A DNA stretch of 64,000 bases from Acidianus ambivalens (GTDB lineage: Archaea; Thermoproteota; Thermoprotei_A; Sulfolobales; Sulfolobaceae), in NCBI RefSeq assembly GCF_009729015.1, contig NZ_CP045482.1, positions 1,794,001-1,858,000 of the forward strand. The letters run 5' to 3'. The translations under genes and the position numbers were made by a program. Below the pieces are notes generated by a model. The model did no database searches. It was not told the origin of the DNA and saw only the letters and a list, made by a program, of their open reading frames with translations. Positions 40,559-49,353 of this stretch are shown here, one piece after another (the first letter of the stretch is position 1; each line of letters begins with the position of its first letter).

Positions 40559-41719
40559 ATGAGCTCACAAAGGGATTTCTTATATATGGCTATAACTTTG
40601 GCTTTAATTACAATTACCTCAAGAGCTACAAATAACATGGTGACTACAACATTAGCACCCCTAGGAAAATATGTATTTGGATTCACTAATGTAATGGCGG
40701 GATTGCTCGAAGCGTTAATATATATGAGCACATTCATATCGACGTCTTACCTAAATCCCAGAATGAATGCTAGAGTAAGGAGAAATGCATTCATAGCGTC
40801 AAACTTGGCTATTGCCATAATTCTAGTTTTATATTATTTCTCTAATGCAGAATTAATATGGCTAATAACTCCTCTAGCAGGAATCTCTTTTGGATTAATA
40901 TTACCTAATTTAATAACATCTGCCTCACTAGTTGAAGATAAAAAGACTGCAGAGAGGCTTTTAGGGTTATATTCAACAAGCTTAAGCATAAGCTTGATTA
41001 TAGGGCCTTCATTAGAGACTTACATTCTTCATTTAACTGGGAGCTATAAAATGGTATTTCTAGCTTTTACGCCTTTAGCGCTAATAGGTGCAGGAATAGC
41101 ATGGACCATAAAATTCCCTAATGTTAAGAGAGAAAAATATGGGCTATCAGCACTAAAGAATAAAGGATTCATAACCTCTGTACTTTCTATTACAACTTAT
41201 AATGTTCCCTTTGCAGCATTTACAGCGTTCTTAACAATTTACGCAATAGAAAAATTTCACGTAAGTTCTGCAATAGGTTACTCTTCATATATTCCATTCT
41301 TTGCCTTATCATTCTTAACCAGAAGCTTTATGACTATTAGACCTTTTAATTCGCTTAAATATCCTCTACTGATTTCTATAATAATTACTGCATTTGGGCT
41401 AGGGTTCATGGTATTTGCACCTAGCTTCATGTCATTCTTAATAATGATGGCTTTACTTGGTATTCCTCACGGCTCAATATTTCCAATGTCAACAGTAATG
41501 ATAGCTAGAGCTACAACGCAAGAAGAAAGAAATGCTATTAACTCATATTTCTTAGCATATAATAACATTTTATTTACGAGCATACCTGCAATAATAGGAT
41601 TCTTATCGGAGTTCATAGGATTAGGATATTCAATGCTCTTATTAGAAATTCCAGTAATAGTTTCGGCTGTCATCTTCTTCGTTAAGTATTGGTCAGACCC
41701 TATTATTAATAGAAGATAA
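40559..41719 (+). CDS. MFS transporter
   Basis: 386 residues with 12 predicted membrane segments. The loop 2-3 motif A is not conserved (LNPRMNARVRRN), so it belongs to a divergent MFS branch. The substrate is unknown. An AT-rich promoter with TTTTTAAACTATATAG lies at 40527-40542. The 3' end overlaps the convergent gene by 27 nt. Confidence 0.85.
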   Translation: MSSQRDFLYMAITLALITITSRATNNMVTTTLAPLGKYVFGFTNVMAGLLEALIYMSTFISTSYLNPRMNARVRRNAFIASNLAIAIILVLYYFSNAELIWLITPLAGISFGLILPNLITSASLVEDKKTAERLLGLYSTSLSISLIIGPSLETYILHLTGSYKMVFLAFTPLALIGAGIAWTIKFPNVKREKYGLSALKNKGFITSVLSITTYNVPFAAFTAFLTIYAIEKFHVSSAIGYSSYIPFFALSFLTRSFMTIRPFNSLKYPLLISIIITAFGLGFMVFAPSFMSFLIMMALLGIPHGSIFPMSTVMIARATTQEERNAINSYFLAYNNILFTSIPAIIGFLSEFIGLGYSMLLLEIPVIVSAVIFFVKYWSDPIINRR

Positions 41720-42178
41720 AAGAGATACAAATTCTTTAATTTCATCTAAAGCTTTTTGCGAATCATTTTCGCTTTTTCCCATTATAGCTATACTTTCATT
41801 TGATATGCAGTAAACTAATTTTGTACTACCATAATTTCCACAAATTTTAGTATAACCCCTTTTTAAGTTGCTTAAATTAACTTCTGCTAACTTACTATCA
41901 ATAAAGATTTTCACGTTATCGCAACAATTAAAAACCTCGTGAGAAGTAGAAAGAGATAAAAGAAGAAACAGTCTGGCTAGCTTTCTCCTCTCATCGCTAA
42001 AAATTAAAGGAATAGATAAGTCCTTAAACTTCAAATAATTCTCCTCAACTAAAAACGGGAGTTCTACGCAGTCTTCTAATTTTCTCTCGTTGTTAAAGAT
42101 TATTTTCCCATCCTTAATAAATACTGATTTCCCCATAAAATACAAGAATTTGTATCCTTCTTCCCAACAAATTTTCAA
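41693..42178 (-). CDS. Protein of unknown function, second gene of a pair
   Basis: 161 residues, TTG start overlapping the TGA of the upstream gene (TTGA). No membrane segment; several cysteines (CWEEG, NCCDN, KICGN, VYCIS). No family recognised. It is coupled to the gene at 42175-42546, suggesting a joint function. Confidence 0.65.
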   Translation of the reverse strand: MKICWEEGYKFLYFMGKSVFIKDGKIIFNNERKLEDCVELPFLVEENYLKFKDLSIPLIFSDERRKLARLFLLLSLSTSHEVFNCCDNVKIFIDSKLAEVNLSNLKRGYTKICGNYGSTKLVYCISNESIAIMGKSENDSQKALDEIKEFVSLLSSINNRV

Positions 42179-42546
42179 TTTCCTTTCAGAAGACGTATTC
42201 TCTTCCCATCAAATACGAATATAAGCTCACCTTTAGATTTTACTTTCCTATCGCTTACTAAGATAACAATACTTCTCCCTAGTTCTCTCTTTAGCTTTAA
42301 CAAGCTCCCTAACTTCAGAGAATCACTCTTGTCGGAAATAGATTTTAAGTCCCTTACTAATTCTACAGTTGAGTAAGAATCTGAAATCTTAAACACTTCA
42401 TTGTTATCAAATTCTAGAATTTTACCGTCGTCGACTATGAATGTTATATCAACGTCCTTAAATTTCCTCAATAGATTATTTATAAATTTAAATAATACAA
42501 GATAATCAATATTCGAATTGAGATCGATTGCTACTAACGGCCTCAT
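42175..42546 (-). CDS. Protein of unknown function, first gene of a pair
   Basis: 123 residues from ATG 42546; a TATA box (TATATATA, 42569-42577) lies 27 nt upstream, favouring it over ATG 42555. It shows alternating strands and helices: PLVAIDLNSN, ITFIVDDGKI, SIVILVSDRK, LIFVFDGKRI. This recalls a von Willebrand A-like fold, but the MIDAS motif is not convincing. The operator candidate at 42599 lies upstream. Confidence 0.65.
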   Translation of the reverse strand: MRPLVAIDLNSNIDYLVLFKFINNLLRKFKDVDITFIVDDGKILEFDNNEVFKISDSYSTVELVRDLKSISDKSDSLKLGSLLKLKRELGRSIVILVSDRKVKSKGELIFVFDGKRIRLLKGN

Positions 42547-42598
42547 ATCTAACATTACAGATTAATGGTATATATATTTTGCCATTATCAATCTTTTC

Positions 42599-42612
42599 AA
42601 TTGTATACAATT
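42599..42612. promoter_or_regulatory. Palindromic operator candidate AATTGTATACAATT
   Basis: A perfect 14-bp palindrome containing TTGTATACAA, the same core as at 16815. It stands between the divergent genes at 42546(-) and 42688(+), about 90 nt before the universal stress protein gene. Confidence 0.5.
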
Positions 42613-42687
42613 TTATTCTGTAATACAAAGAAATTTTCCTTCATTCAACTTTATATAATACGTTATCTACATAAGAAATGAGGAAAT

Positions 42688-43113
42688 ATGTTTAAACATG
42701 TGTTAGTAGCCTATGATGGTTCGTCACATGCAAAAAGAGCATTAGAAATTGCAATAGATTTAGCAAAGAAATATGAGGCAAAATTAGACATTGTTGAGGT
42801 AGTAGACTCAACTGTATTTGCAGGAGCAGGAATAGCTCCAGTACCTGCGGACGTTATAGAATCAGTTTATAATAGAGCAAAGGCAGATATCGAAGAGGCT
42901 AAAAAGAAGTCTAAGGAAGGAGGAGTTGAGGCAGAAGGCGTTATACTAGAAGGCGATCCAGCAAGCGCAATCCTAGAATACGCAAATAAGAACAACGTAG
43001 ATTTAATAGTTACAGGGAGTAGAGGACTTTCAACTCTAAAGAGAGTATTCCTAGGCAGCGTCTCAACTAGGCTTGTTCAGGAAGCTAAGATACCAGTAAT
43101 GGTAGTAAAGTAA
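42688..43113 (+). CDS. Universal stress protein (UspA family)
   Basis: 141 residues, a single Usp domain. It opens VLVAYDGSSHAKRAL and has the ATP-binding signature GSRGLSTLKRVFLGSVS near residue 111, so it probably binds ATP. GAGG stands just before the ATG, and TTTATATAAT lies at about 42650-42659. A T-rich terminator follows. Confidence 0.93.
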   Translation: MFKHVLVAYDGSSHAKRALEIAIDLAKKYEAKLDIVEVVDSTVFAGAGIAPVPADVIESVYNRAKADIEEAKKKSKEGGVEAEGVILEGDPASAILEYANKNNVDLIVTGSRGLSTLKRVFLGSVSTRLVQEAKIPVMVVK

Positions 43114-43129
43114 ATTTTTTTAATTTTTA
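43114..43129 (+). terminator. T-rich terminator after the Usp gene
   Basis: ATTTTTTTAATTTTTA directly follows the stop codon. Archaeal RNA polymerase stops at such T runs without needing a hairpin. Confidence 0.45.
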
Positions 43130-43152
43130 TGTTATAGAACTTTTAGATAAAA

Positions 43153-44385
43153 ATGAATATTACGATAATAGGTTCTGGACCTGCGGGCGTTTATTCAGCA
43201 ATCGTCTCAGCTAAATTAGGGAACAAAGTTAAGCTAGTCGAAAAGAATGATAAGCTAGGAGGTACTTGCGTACTTTACGGTTGCATCCCATCTAAAGCAA
43301 TGTTACACCCTCTTTTCTTGAAATATCTTGCAGAAGAGACCGGAAGAGAGCTTAATTTCTCGTTCAGTGAAATACAGAAAATTGCAAAAAATGTAGTAAA
43401 TAGACTTTCTAAAGGAGTAGAGTACATGCTAGAATCCTACGGAATAGAAGTAATTCACGGAAAAGCTCAATTAAAAGGAGGTAACATACAAGTAGGAGGT
43501 CAAACAATTCCCTCGGATAAAATAATAGTAGCTACGGGAACAGAAAAACCTCAAATAGAAGGAACTATTGCTTCTGATGATTTACCTTACCTAGATAAAG
43601 AGTTTTCTAAAGTTCTAGTCATAGGCGGAGGAGCTGGGGGAGTAGAATACGCTTGGCTACTTAAGATGTCGGGGAAAGACGTAAGTATAGTAGAAAAATC
43701 TGATAGCTTGCTACCATATCTTGACGAGGATTTAAAGAAAGCCGTTACAGCTTATTTTAAGAAAATAGGAATCAAACTCTATCTATCTTCTGAGATCACT
43801 TTAGGCGATAAACCACGTATTGGAAATGAAGAATTACCACAACCTGACATTATACTTTATACATTTGGAAGAAAGCCTGCACTAGATGGATTCGAAGAAT
43901 TACCACATGAAAAGTGGATTAAAGTAGATAAAAGAATGTACACTGGAGTAAATAATATCTACGCAGCAGGCGATATAACTGGTACTTTTACTGCTCATGA
44001 AGCAATTCACGAAGGATTTATAGCAGGATTAAATGCTTCTGGCGTAGAAAAATACTATAATCCAGAAGCAGTACCAAAGGTCATTTACACTGAACCTCAA
44101 ATAGCATACGTAGGAAATACAAAAGGTAAATGTGTTAAAATTAATATGGCAGAAATACCTAGGGCGATAGCTGAAGGGTTAACTGAAGGATTTTTGAAAG
44201 TGTGCACAGAAGGTAAAAAAATAACTGGTGCAGTAGCTTTTTCTCATGACGCTGAAAATATTATTACATTAATTTCAATGTTCATAAATTACGGGATTGA
44301 GATAGATAAAGCAATTGACTTTATAGAACCGCACCCATCATATTTAGAGGCTGTATTTGAGGCTTTACTTAGACTCAACTCGTAA
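43153..44385 (+). CDS. lpdA: Dihydrolipoamide dehydrogenase-like disulfide oxidoreductase
   Basis: 410 residues. FAD site IIGSGPAGVYSAI at 5-17; redox disulfide GGTCVLYGCIPSKAM near residue 40 (Cys-x4-Cys); NAD site VIGGGAGGVEYAW near 158; and C-terminal His-Glu in EPHPSYLEAV. A shortened member of the family. Its partner 2-oxoacid dehydrogenase genes are not in this window. It is convergent with birA, overlapping by 21 nt. Confidence 0.88.
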   Translation: MNITIIGSGPAGVYSAIVSAKLGNKVKLVEKNDKLGGTCVLYGCIPSKAMLHPLFLKYLAEETGRELNFSFSEIQKIAKNVVNRLSKGVEYMLESYGIEVIHGKAQLKGGNIQVGGQTIPSDKIIVATGTEKPQIEGTIASDDLPYLDKEFSKVLVIGGGAGGVEYAWLLKMSGKDVSIVEKSDSLLPYLDEDLKKAVTAYFKKIGIKLYLSSEITLGDKPRIGNEELPQPDIILYTFGRKPALDGFEELPHEKWIKVDKRMYTGVNNIYAAGDITGTFTAHEAIHEGFIAGLNASGVEKYYNPEAVPKVIYTEPQIAYVGNTKGKCVKINMAEIPRAIAEGLTEGFLKVCTEGKKITGAVAFSHDAENIITLISMFINYGIEIDKAIDFIEPHPSYLEAVFEALLRLNS

Positions 44386-45057
44386 TACATCCTCAACTTC
44401 GAAGATCCCACAGTCAGTAACTAGCCTTCCAAACTTATCTACAAATAAGGCAGTACATTCAACTTTTGTTTCGTCTCTTCTAGTTATAACTACTTTTTTA
44501 TCCTTTATAGACAAATAATTATTAATTTTGCCTACAATTTCTTCAAAATCTTCCTTAAGAGAGAGATAATAGTCTATCTTTGATATTACATCGTTAAGCA
44601 GTTCGTCATTATTAACTTCCTTTCCAGTCTCCAATAAAATTGAAGTGGCTTTAATGTCAGGAGGAAATTCCTTAACGTTAGTATTTATACCTACACCTAT
44701 AAATAGATCCGTAACATCACCAACATATATTGCCTCAATTAAAATTCCAGAAACTTTCTTATCATTAACAACTACATCGTTAGGCCAACGTATTTTTGCA
44801 TCAAAAAATGAGGAAAGAGCTTCCCTCACTGCTAAAGACACTTTAAGTGTAGCTACTGGAATTTCTTCCGCATTAAAATTCTTCTTTACATAAGTAAACC
44901 ATAATCCTCCTTTAGGAGAATACCAAGCTCTTTTATACCTACCTCTAGCTTTAGTTTGCTCTTCAGCAGTTACTAAAAAATCTTCATAAAGCATTGAAGA
45001 AATAGCTTCTGCAAAATCTTGTGTTGATGTTACTTTACTTAACTTAAATTTCAACAT
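44365..45057 (-). CDS. birA: Biotin--protein ligase
   Basis: 230 residues: a catalytic domain without an N-terminal DNA-binding domain, and a short C-terminal beta domain. Motif ARGRYKRAWYSPKGGLWFTY near residue 38 binds biotinyl-AMP; IRWPNDVVVNDKKVSGILIEA near 93 is family-typical. It loads biotin on carboxylases such as acetyl/propionyl-CoA carboxylase. It overlaps the sua5 tail by 14 nt. Confidence 0.93.
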   Translation of the reverse strand: MLKFKLSKVTSTQDFAEAISSMLYEDFLVTAEEQTKARGRYKRAWYSPKGGLWFTYVKKNFNAEEIPVATLKVSLAVREALSSFFDAKIRWPNDVVVNDKKVSGILIEAIYVGDVTDLFIGVGINTNVKEFPPDIKATSILLETGKEVNNDELLNDVISKIDYYLSLKEDFEEIVGKINNYLSIKDKKVVITRRDETKVECTALFVDKFGRLVTDCGIFEVEDVLRVESK

Positions 45058-46099
45058 ATTTTTTCACGTCATCTAAAGTCTTGATTATTGAGAAACCAGA
45101 GGCCTTTCTAGCTCTATTCATTATTGCGAAACCTATTCCTTTCTCTGGTACTCCTTCCATAACACCCATATCAACGTCTAATCTATCTAGCTTTCTAAAC
45201 GAGTCAAACAGATTCTTTGCAATCTCGTAAAGGTTTTCCCTACTACCTAGAATTATTCTTGGCTCGTCAAAATCCTTAAAGTCCTCAGTAGTACAAAGTA
45301 CAGCAACCTTATACTTACTTCTAAGCAATCTTACAACGTCCTTAAATATTGAGTAATTCTCTACTAGAAGAAGCTTTTTACTAGGCGCATAATGCCTATA
45401 TTTCATTCCAGGAGCTAACGCTACTGTGAATTCCCCACCTTTTATTAGCTGTTCCGGAATGACTATTTCTGGCAAAAATTGATGCAACTCTTCTAGCGTA
45501 AATGGACCTGGCCTTAAAAGTACTGGTGGATTGACGGTCATATTTATGATAGTAGATTCTACGCCGAAGAAGGTGTCTCCACCATCAATTATAACGTCAA
45601 CCTTTCCGTTTAAATCTGCTATTACATGCTCGGCTTTAGTAGGACTTGGTTTAGTAGCTAGATTAGCACTTGGGGCAGCTATTGGTACACCACTTTCTCT
45701 TATTAGTTGTAACGCTATTGGGTGAGCGGGCATTCTTACTGCAACAGTATCAAGTCCTCCAGTTGTTTCCTTAGGAACCTTGTCAGTTTTCTTTAATACA
45801 AACGTTAAAGGACCGGGCCAAACTTTTTGTGCCATATCTAAGACAATATCTGGAATGTCTTTTGCCACATCAAATAATTGGTTAAGATCTGCTATGTGAA
45901 CAATTAACGGATTATCCATAGGCCTATTTTTAGCCTTAAAAACTTTTATCGCGGCCTCAGGATTATATGCGTCACCGCCTAAACCGTAAACCGTTTCAGT
46001 TGGAAAAGCTACTATTCCGCCTAGCTTTATGTATTTTGCAGCTTCCCTTATTTTATCTATCTCTGGATTTAGTGGATCTACTTTAAGTATTAGAGTCAT
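45044..46099 (-). CDS. sua5: Threonylcarbamoyl-AMP synthase
   Basis: First step of t6A tRNA modification. 351 residues, the long Sua5 form. YrdC domain at 1-210: FPTETVYGLGGDAYNPEA near residue 32, KAKNRPMDNPLIVHI, and GVPIAAPSANLATKPSPT near 136. A Sua5 domain follows, linked by LAPGMKYRHYAPSK. It is followed by birA in a tight operon. Confidence 0.95.
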   Translation of the reverse strand: MTLILKVDPLNPEIDKIREAAKYIKLGGIVAFPTETVYGLGGDAYNPEAAIKVFKAKNRPMDNPLIVHIADLNQLFDVAKDIPDIVLDMAQKVWPGPLTFVLKKTDKVPKETTGGLDTVAVRMPAHPIALQLIRESGVPIAAPSANLATKPSPTKAEHVIADLNGKVDVIIDGGDTFFGVESTIINMTVNPPVLLRPGPFTLEELHQFLPEIVIPEQLIKGGEFTVALAPGMKYRHYAPSKKLLLVENYSIFKDVVRLLRSKYKVAVLCTTEDFKDFDEPRIILGSRENLYEIAKNLFDSFRKLDRLDVDMGVMEGVPEKGIGFAIMNRARKASGFSIIKTLDDVKKYVEI

Positions 46100-46172
46100 C
46101 TCAAAAGACTCTTCTAGTTTAAAGAATTTTATAGTTATTCAAACTTTTAACCTTTCTAAACGATCTTAATAC

Positions 46173-46221
46173 AATGATTTGATGATTAATGAGGTGATCG
46201 CTGACGTATGATGAAATCATT
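46173..46221 (+). ncRNA. Candidate structured RNA with C/D-like boxes and 16S 3'-end complementarity
   Basis: The ends AATGATTT (46173-46180) and AAATCATT (46214-46221) are perfect inverted repeats. Between them are TGATGA (46180-46185), CTGA (46201-46204) and ATGATGA (46208-46214). The stretch before CTGA, ATGAGGTGATC, is complementary to the 3' end of archaeal 16S rRNA as I recall it (GATCACCTCAT). A second D box is missing. It could instead be a strong Shine-Dalgarno for a five-codon ORF at 46208. Confidence 0.35.
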
Positions 46222-46229
46222 ATAACAAA

Positions 46230-46239
46230 TTTATATAAA
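46230..46239 (+). promoter_or_regulatory. TATA box of nuoB
   Basis: TTTATATAAA centred 27 nt before the ATG at 46262, implying a leaderless message. Confidence 0.6.
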
Positions 46240-46261
46240 CTGGAAAATGTAATGTCCAAAT

Positions 46262-46774
46262 ATGACAGATCAAATTCTCCTTACAGGAAATTTAAAAGAA
46301 GCTGCTAGAAAAGCTGCGCAATGGTTAGCTAATAGAAAGCCTATAAGAGATTTAAGAGATTGGGGTACAGCGTTCTCTTTATGGCCCCCTCACTTTACCA
46401 CTAGTTGTTGTGGGGCCGAATTTGGAGCATTTGCTGCTGCAAGGTTTGATGCAGAGAGGTTCGGTATGCTTCCCTTCTCTTCTTCAAGACAATCTAATAT
46501 TCTAGTCATAGAAGGTACAATGACTAGGAAAATGGCAAGGGCTGCAAGAATAGTTTATGAACAAATGCCAGAGCCAAAATACGTAATGGCCATAGGTGCA
46601 TGTAGTCTAGAAGGAGGTATTTTCTGGAATTCTTATAATACAGTCTTACCTTCAGAAGTAGGAATACCAGTAGATATTTATGTGCCAGGCTGTCCAATTA
46701 GACCAGAGGCAATAGCTAGAGGACTTCTAATGTTACAGAAAAAAATAAGACATCAATCAACTATTAAGATGTAA
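46262..46774 (+). CDS. nuoB: NADH-quinone oxidoreductase subunit B (NuoB-like)
   Basis: Carries iron-sulfur cluster N2 at the quinone site of complex I. 170 residues. Cluster cysteines: the adjacent pair in TTSCCGAEFGAF, the one in GACSLEGGIFW and the one in VPGCPIRPEA. The gene has its own TATA box and no other nuo gene is within this window. Archaeal complex I lacks the NADH-oxidising module, so the electron donor is unknown. Its 3' end overlaps the glycerate kinase gene by 22 nt. Confidence 0.93.
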   Translation: MTDQILLTGNLKEAARKAAQWLANRKPIRDLRDWGTAFSLWPPHFTTSCCGAEFGAFAAARFDAERFGMLPFSSSRQSNILVIEGTMTRKMARAARIVYEQMPEPKYVMAIGACSLEGGIFWNSYNTVLPSEVGIPVDIYVPGCPIRPEAIARGLLMLQKKIRHQSTIKM

Positions 46775-47940
46775 ACGTTATTTACATTAGTATATGTAAG
46801 GCCTGTTTTGATTACTGCGGAATACTTCTCTAAGAGTTCATAACTTGAATGATTTTTTAGACTTTCCTCAATTTCCTCATAACTTATGTTCATATCTCCT
46901 CTAATTACGCAGCCAGCATACTCACTATTTCCATCTATTCCGTCTGTGGCAATTGCATAAAATTCATAATTTCCTCTAGCTTCTTCTAGAAGCGAAAGGG
47001 CTACTTCGCCATTTCTTCCTCCTTTTCCGAATTTCCCAGTTATTGTGACGTCCGGTTCTCCACCTATTATTATACTACCTTTTTTAAATGGTATGGAATA
47101 TTGTGAAATTGATTTATATATTGATGCAATAAATTTACCTAGATCTTTTGCCTCTCCAACTACTTGGGAAGTAAGAATAAGCGGATTATAAAGATGAGAA
47201 GAAATCTTCTTTAATACGTCCATGTTATCCAGAATAATATAATTATCAGCATTAACTTCTTTGGGCGTTTCTATTAAGTACCTAGAGTACTCTGGAAGAC
47301 CTATATCTTCAAGAATTTCCTTGGCATCATTAACTGTGCTTTTATCTGCTACAGTATACCCGCTACCTATACTTCCTAAATCATTACCCGGAACGTCACT
47401 TACAATAAGAGTCAAAACTTTGGCTTTAGAAAGTCTTGCTAAAGAACCTCCTTTAAGCCTCGATAAGTGCTTTCTCACTATATTAATTTTTGTTATCTCC
47501 AAACCAGATTTTATCAACCTATCGTTAATTTTTCTATATTCTTCTAGAGGAATGACTGGATCTTCTAGTAGAGCTGACGCTCCTCCAGAAAGTAAGAAAA
47601 TTAAAAGATCATAATCTTCTGTTGTAAGCATTTCCTTTACTCTTTCCCCTGCTTTTAGGCTGAACTCGTCAACCTGAGGATGACCTGCTTCTATGACGTT
47701 CTTTAAAGGCAAATTAGACCCATGAGGGGTTATAACCACATAGTCTACGGGCTCTATTCTATCTAAAAAGAATTTAGCCATTTTATAAGAAGCTTTTCCA
47801 ACTGCTATCATAAGAGGCTTAGAAAATTTGTATTCCTTACCTTGTACTATTATCTTACCATTTTCGACTTTTACTTTTTCCATAAGTGCATTATATGGGT
47901 CTGCATATTCTAGGATCTTATCTATAATAGAGAAATTCAT
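46753..47940 (-). CDS. Glycerate 2-kinase (MOFRL family)
   Basis: 395 residues, both domains complete: LLSGGASALLEDPVIPLEEY near residue 115, VSDVPGNDLGSIGSGYTV near 177 and the C-terminal GGRNGEVALSLL near 307, then ATDGIDGNSEYAG near 330. It converts glycerate to 2-phosphoglycerate in the branched Entner-Doudoroff pathway of Sulfolobales. Confidence 0.93.
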   Translation of the reverse strand: MNFSIIDKILEYADPYNALMEKVKVENGKIIVQGKEYKFSKPLMIAVGKASYKMAKFFLDRIEPVDYVVITPHGSNLPLKNVIEAGHPQVDEFSLKAGERVKEMLTTEDYDLLIFLLSGGASALLEDPVIPLEEYRKINDRLIKSGLEITKINIVRKHLSRLKGGSLARLSKAKVLTLIVSDVPGNDLGSIGSGYTVADKSTVNDAKEILEDIGLPEYSRYLIETPKEVNADNYIILDNMDVLKKISSHLYNPLILTSQVVGEAKDLGKFIASIYKSISQYSIPFKKGSIIIGGEPDVTITGKFGKGGRNGEVALSLLEEARGNYEFYAIATDGIDGNSEYAGCVIRGDMNISYEEIEESLKNHSSYELLEKYSAVIKTGLTYTNVNNVYILIVD

Positions 47941-47986
47941 GATATTTTATATTTGAAAATCGAATAATAAAAACTACTACTTATTG

Positions 47987-48382
47987 CTAACTTTTCTTCT
48001 TATTAGTTTTCTGACTGGATTTATTACTGTTCGCGGACTCCAATGATCTCTTATATTCCTTATAAAGATCCGAAGCAATTCTACGCCCTTCCTTAGATAG
48101 ATCAAAGTATATTCCCTTAGGTTTATGACCTAATTCTTTCGCCTTAACTTTTAACCAAGGTTTTACTGAAGAAGTTACTGATTTCTTTAATGCTCCTTGA
48201 AATCTCACTAAATAACCCATTTCTTCAAGTTTTCTACAAGCTGCATCAATCTCGTCTTCGTTATATTTAGGAGCCCATCCACTTTCTCCTAATAACCTTC
48301 TAGCCATATACCATGGGTTATCTGGACCATATTTATATATATGGATAAGAATTTTTTTCATTAAATCATTAAGCTCAGACAT
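47987..48382 (-). CDS. Winged-helix protein
   Basis: 131 residues. A winged-helix-like part (about 5-60: KILIHIYKYGPDNPWYMARRLLGESG, then ACRKLEEMGYLVRF), GIYFDLSKEGRRIASDL, and a Lys/Ser/Asn-rich C-terminal tail (about 112-131). It overlaps the DtxR-family gene by 8 nt, so it is probably its operon partner. I first thought of ribosomal protein S19e, which does not fit. Target unknown. Confidence 0.72.
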   Translation of the reverse strand: MSELNDLMKKILIHIYKYGPDNPWYMARRLLGESGWAPKYNEDEIDAACRKLEEMGYLVRFQGALKKSVTSSVKPWLKVKAKELGHKPKGIYFDLSKEGRRIASDLYKEYKRSLESANSNKSSQKTNKKKS

Positions 48383-49007
48383 TTACAACTACCTGGTCAG
48401 CTAATGTTTTTGTTATTTCATTTATTTTACCATTAATTTGAACAATAAACTTATCTTCATCCTTTTTTAAAAGTTTTATCGTCTCCCCAGGTTTTATTCC
48501 TAACATCTCCATATTTCTTAATATCCATTCTTCTTCTTTAACTATCATGACCACCTTATATTCTCCCTCGTTTACTTCCGATAATAATTTACCAGTAGGT
48601 ATCTTCATCCTGCCAGGTATAGGATGCCCGTGAGGACAGGTAGAGGGAAAGCCTAATATTGCATCAATCTTATCTAAAACATCGTCAGGCCAAATGTGCT
48701 CCAACCTATGAGCTATTTCGTGAGCCCTAATCCAATCGACTCCAATAACATCAGTAAGTAGCCTTTCGGAAAGTCTATGAGATCTTATTAACCTTTCTGC
48801 AATTTTTCTCCCATCCTCAGTAAGTTTCAATTTCCTATTGGATCTAGTGATTAGTCCTAGTGATTCTAATCTATCCAAAGCCTTACTTATTGTACCAGGA
48901 GAAACTTGAAAAGCAAGAATTAAGTCAGTAACTTTAGCCTGACCTTTTACTTCCTCAAGCTCGTAAATTTCTTTAATATAATTCTCAAGTGCTTCCGATA
49001 ATTCCAT
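48375..49007 (-). CDS. DtxR/MntR-family metal-dependent regulator, three-domain
   Basis: 210 residues. N-terminal winged helix (VSPGTISKALDRLESLGLI), dimerisation/metal domain (RSHRLSERLLTDVIGVDWIRAHEIAHRLEH, then CPHGHPIPG), and a C-terminal SH3/FeoA-like domain (MLGIKPGETIKLLKKDEDKF). It probably binds Fe2+ or Mn2+ and represses uptake genes. Its relatives are single- or multi-copy in Sulfolobales; a shorter one is at 13310. Confidence 0.93.
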   Translation of the reverse strand: MELSEALENYIKEIYELEEVKGQAKVTDLILAFQVSPGTISKALDRLESLGLITRSNRKLKLTEDGRKIAERLIRSHRLSERLLTDVIGVDWIRAHEIAHRLEHIWPDDVLDKIDAILGFPSTCPHGHPIPGRMKIPTGKLLSEVNEGEYKVVMIVKEEEWILRNMEMLGIKPGETIKLLKKDEDKFIVQINGKINEITKTLADQVVVNV

Positions 49008-49010
49008 ACT

Positions 49011-49268
49011 TTATGTTTTGATTTTAGCTTTTATAGTTTCTACCAGCCTTGACGTGGTTTCCTCCTTTACAAATACTTCTACATTAGTTGAGAATTTGCC
49101 ACTAATTCCTTGTTCTTTTAAATACTCCTTAAGATTTTCTAAAGCCTCGTCAACTGCTGACGAAATATGTGAATGTAACCTACTTACTCCTACATTATCT
49201 GGCAAATCTAGGTTATCTACTTTTACCACAGCGTAATATTTTTTGTTATCTTCCTCGACTTCCATCAT
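49011..49268 (-). CDS. Small soluble protein of unknown function
   Basis: 85 residues; a beta strand, helix, strand, helix order (YYAVVKVDNLDLP, SSAVDEALENLKEYLKEQG, FSTNVEVFVKEET). No family recognised. It lies 3 nt upstream of the DtxR-family gene in the same operon. Confidence 0.7.
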   Translation of the reverse strand: MMEVEEDNKKYYAVVKVDNLDLPDNVGVSRLHSHISSAVDEALENLKEYLKEQGISGKFSTNVEVFVKEETTSRLVETIKAKIKT

Positions 49269-49353
49269 GTTCTCAAGATACTCTTCAATTCGAGAGTAAA
49301 AAGATTAAGGTTCGAAAATAGAACTAAGAAAAAATATTAAACTTCCAAATTAA

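Noticed and set aside
46208..46225. A five-codon leader peptide (MMKSL) of nuoB
   Set aside because: The nuoB TATA box lies downstream of it, so it would not be on the nuoB message; kept only as an alternative for the element at 46173.
47987..48382. Ribosomal protein S19e
   Set aside because: The GP-x-N/PWYMARRLL segment first suggested it, but the S19e DWWYIR and LQQLE signatures are lacking; it is a different winged-helix protein.
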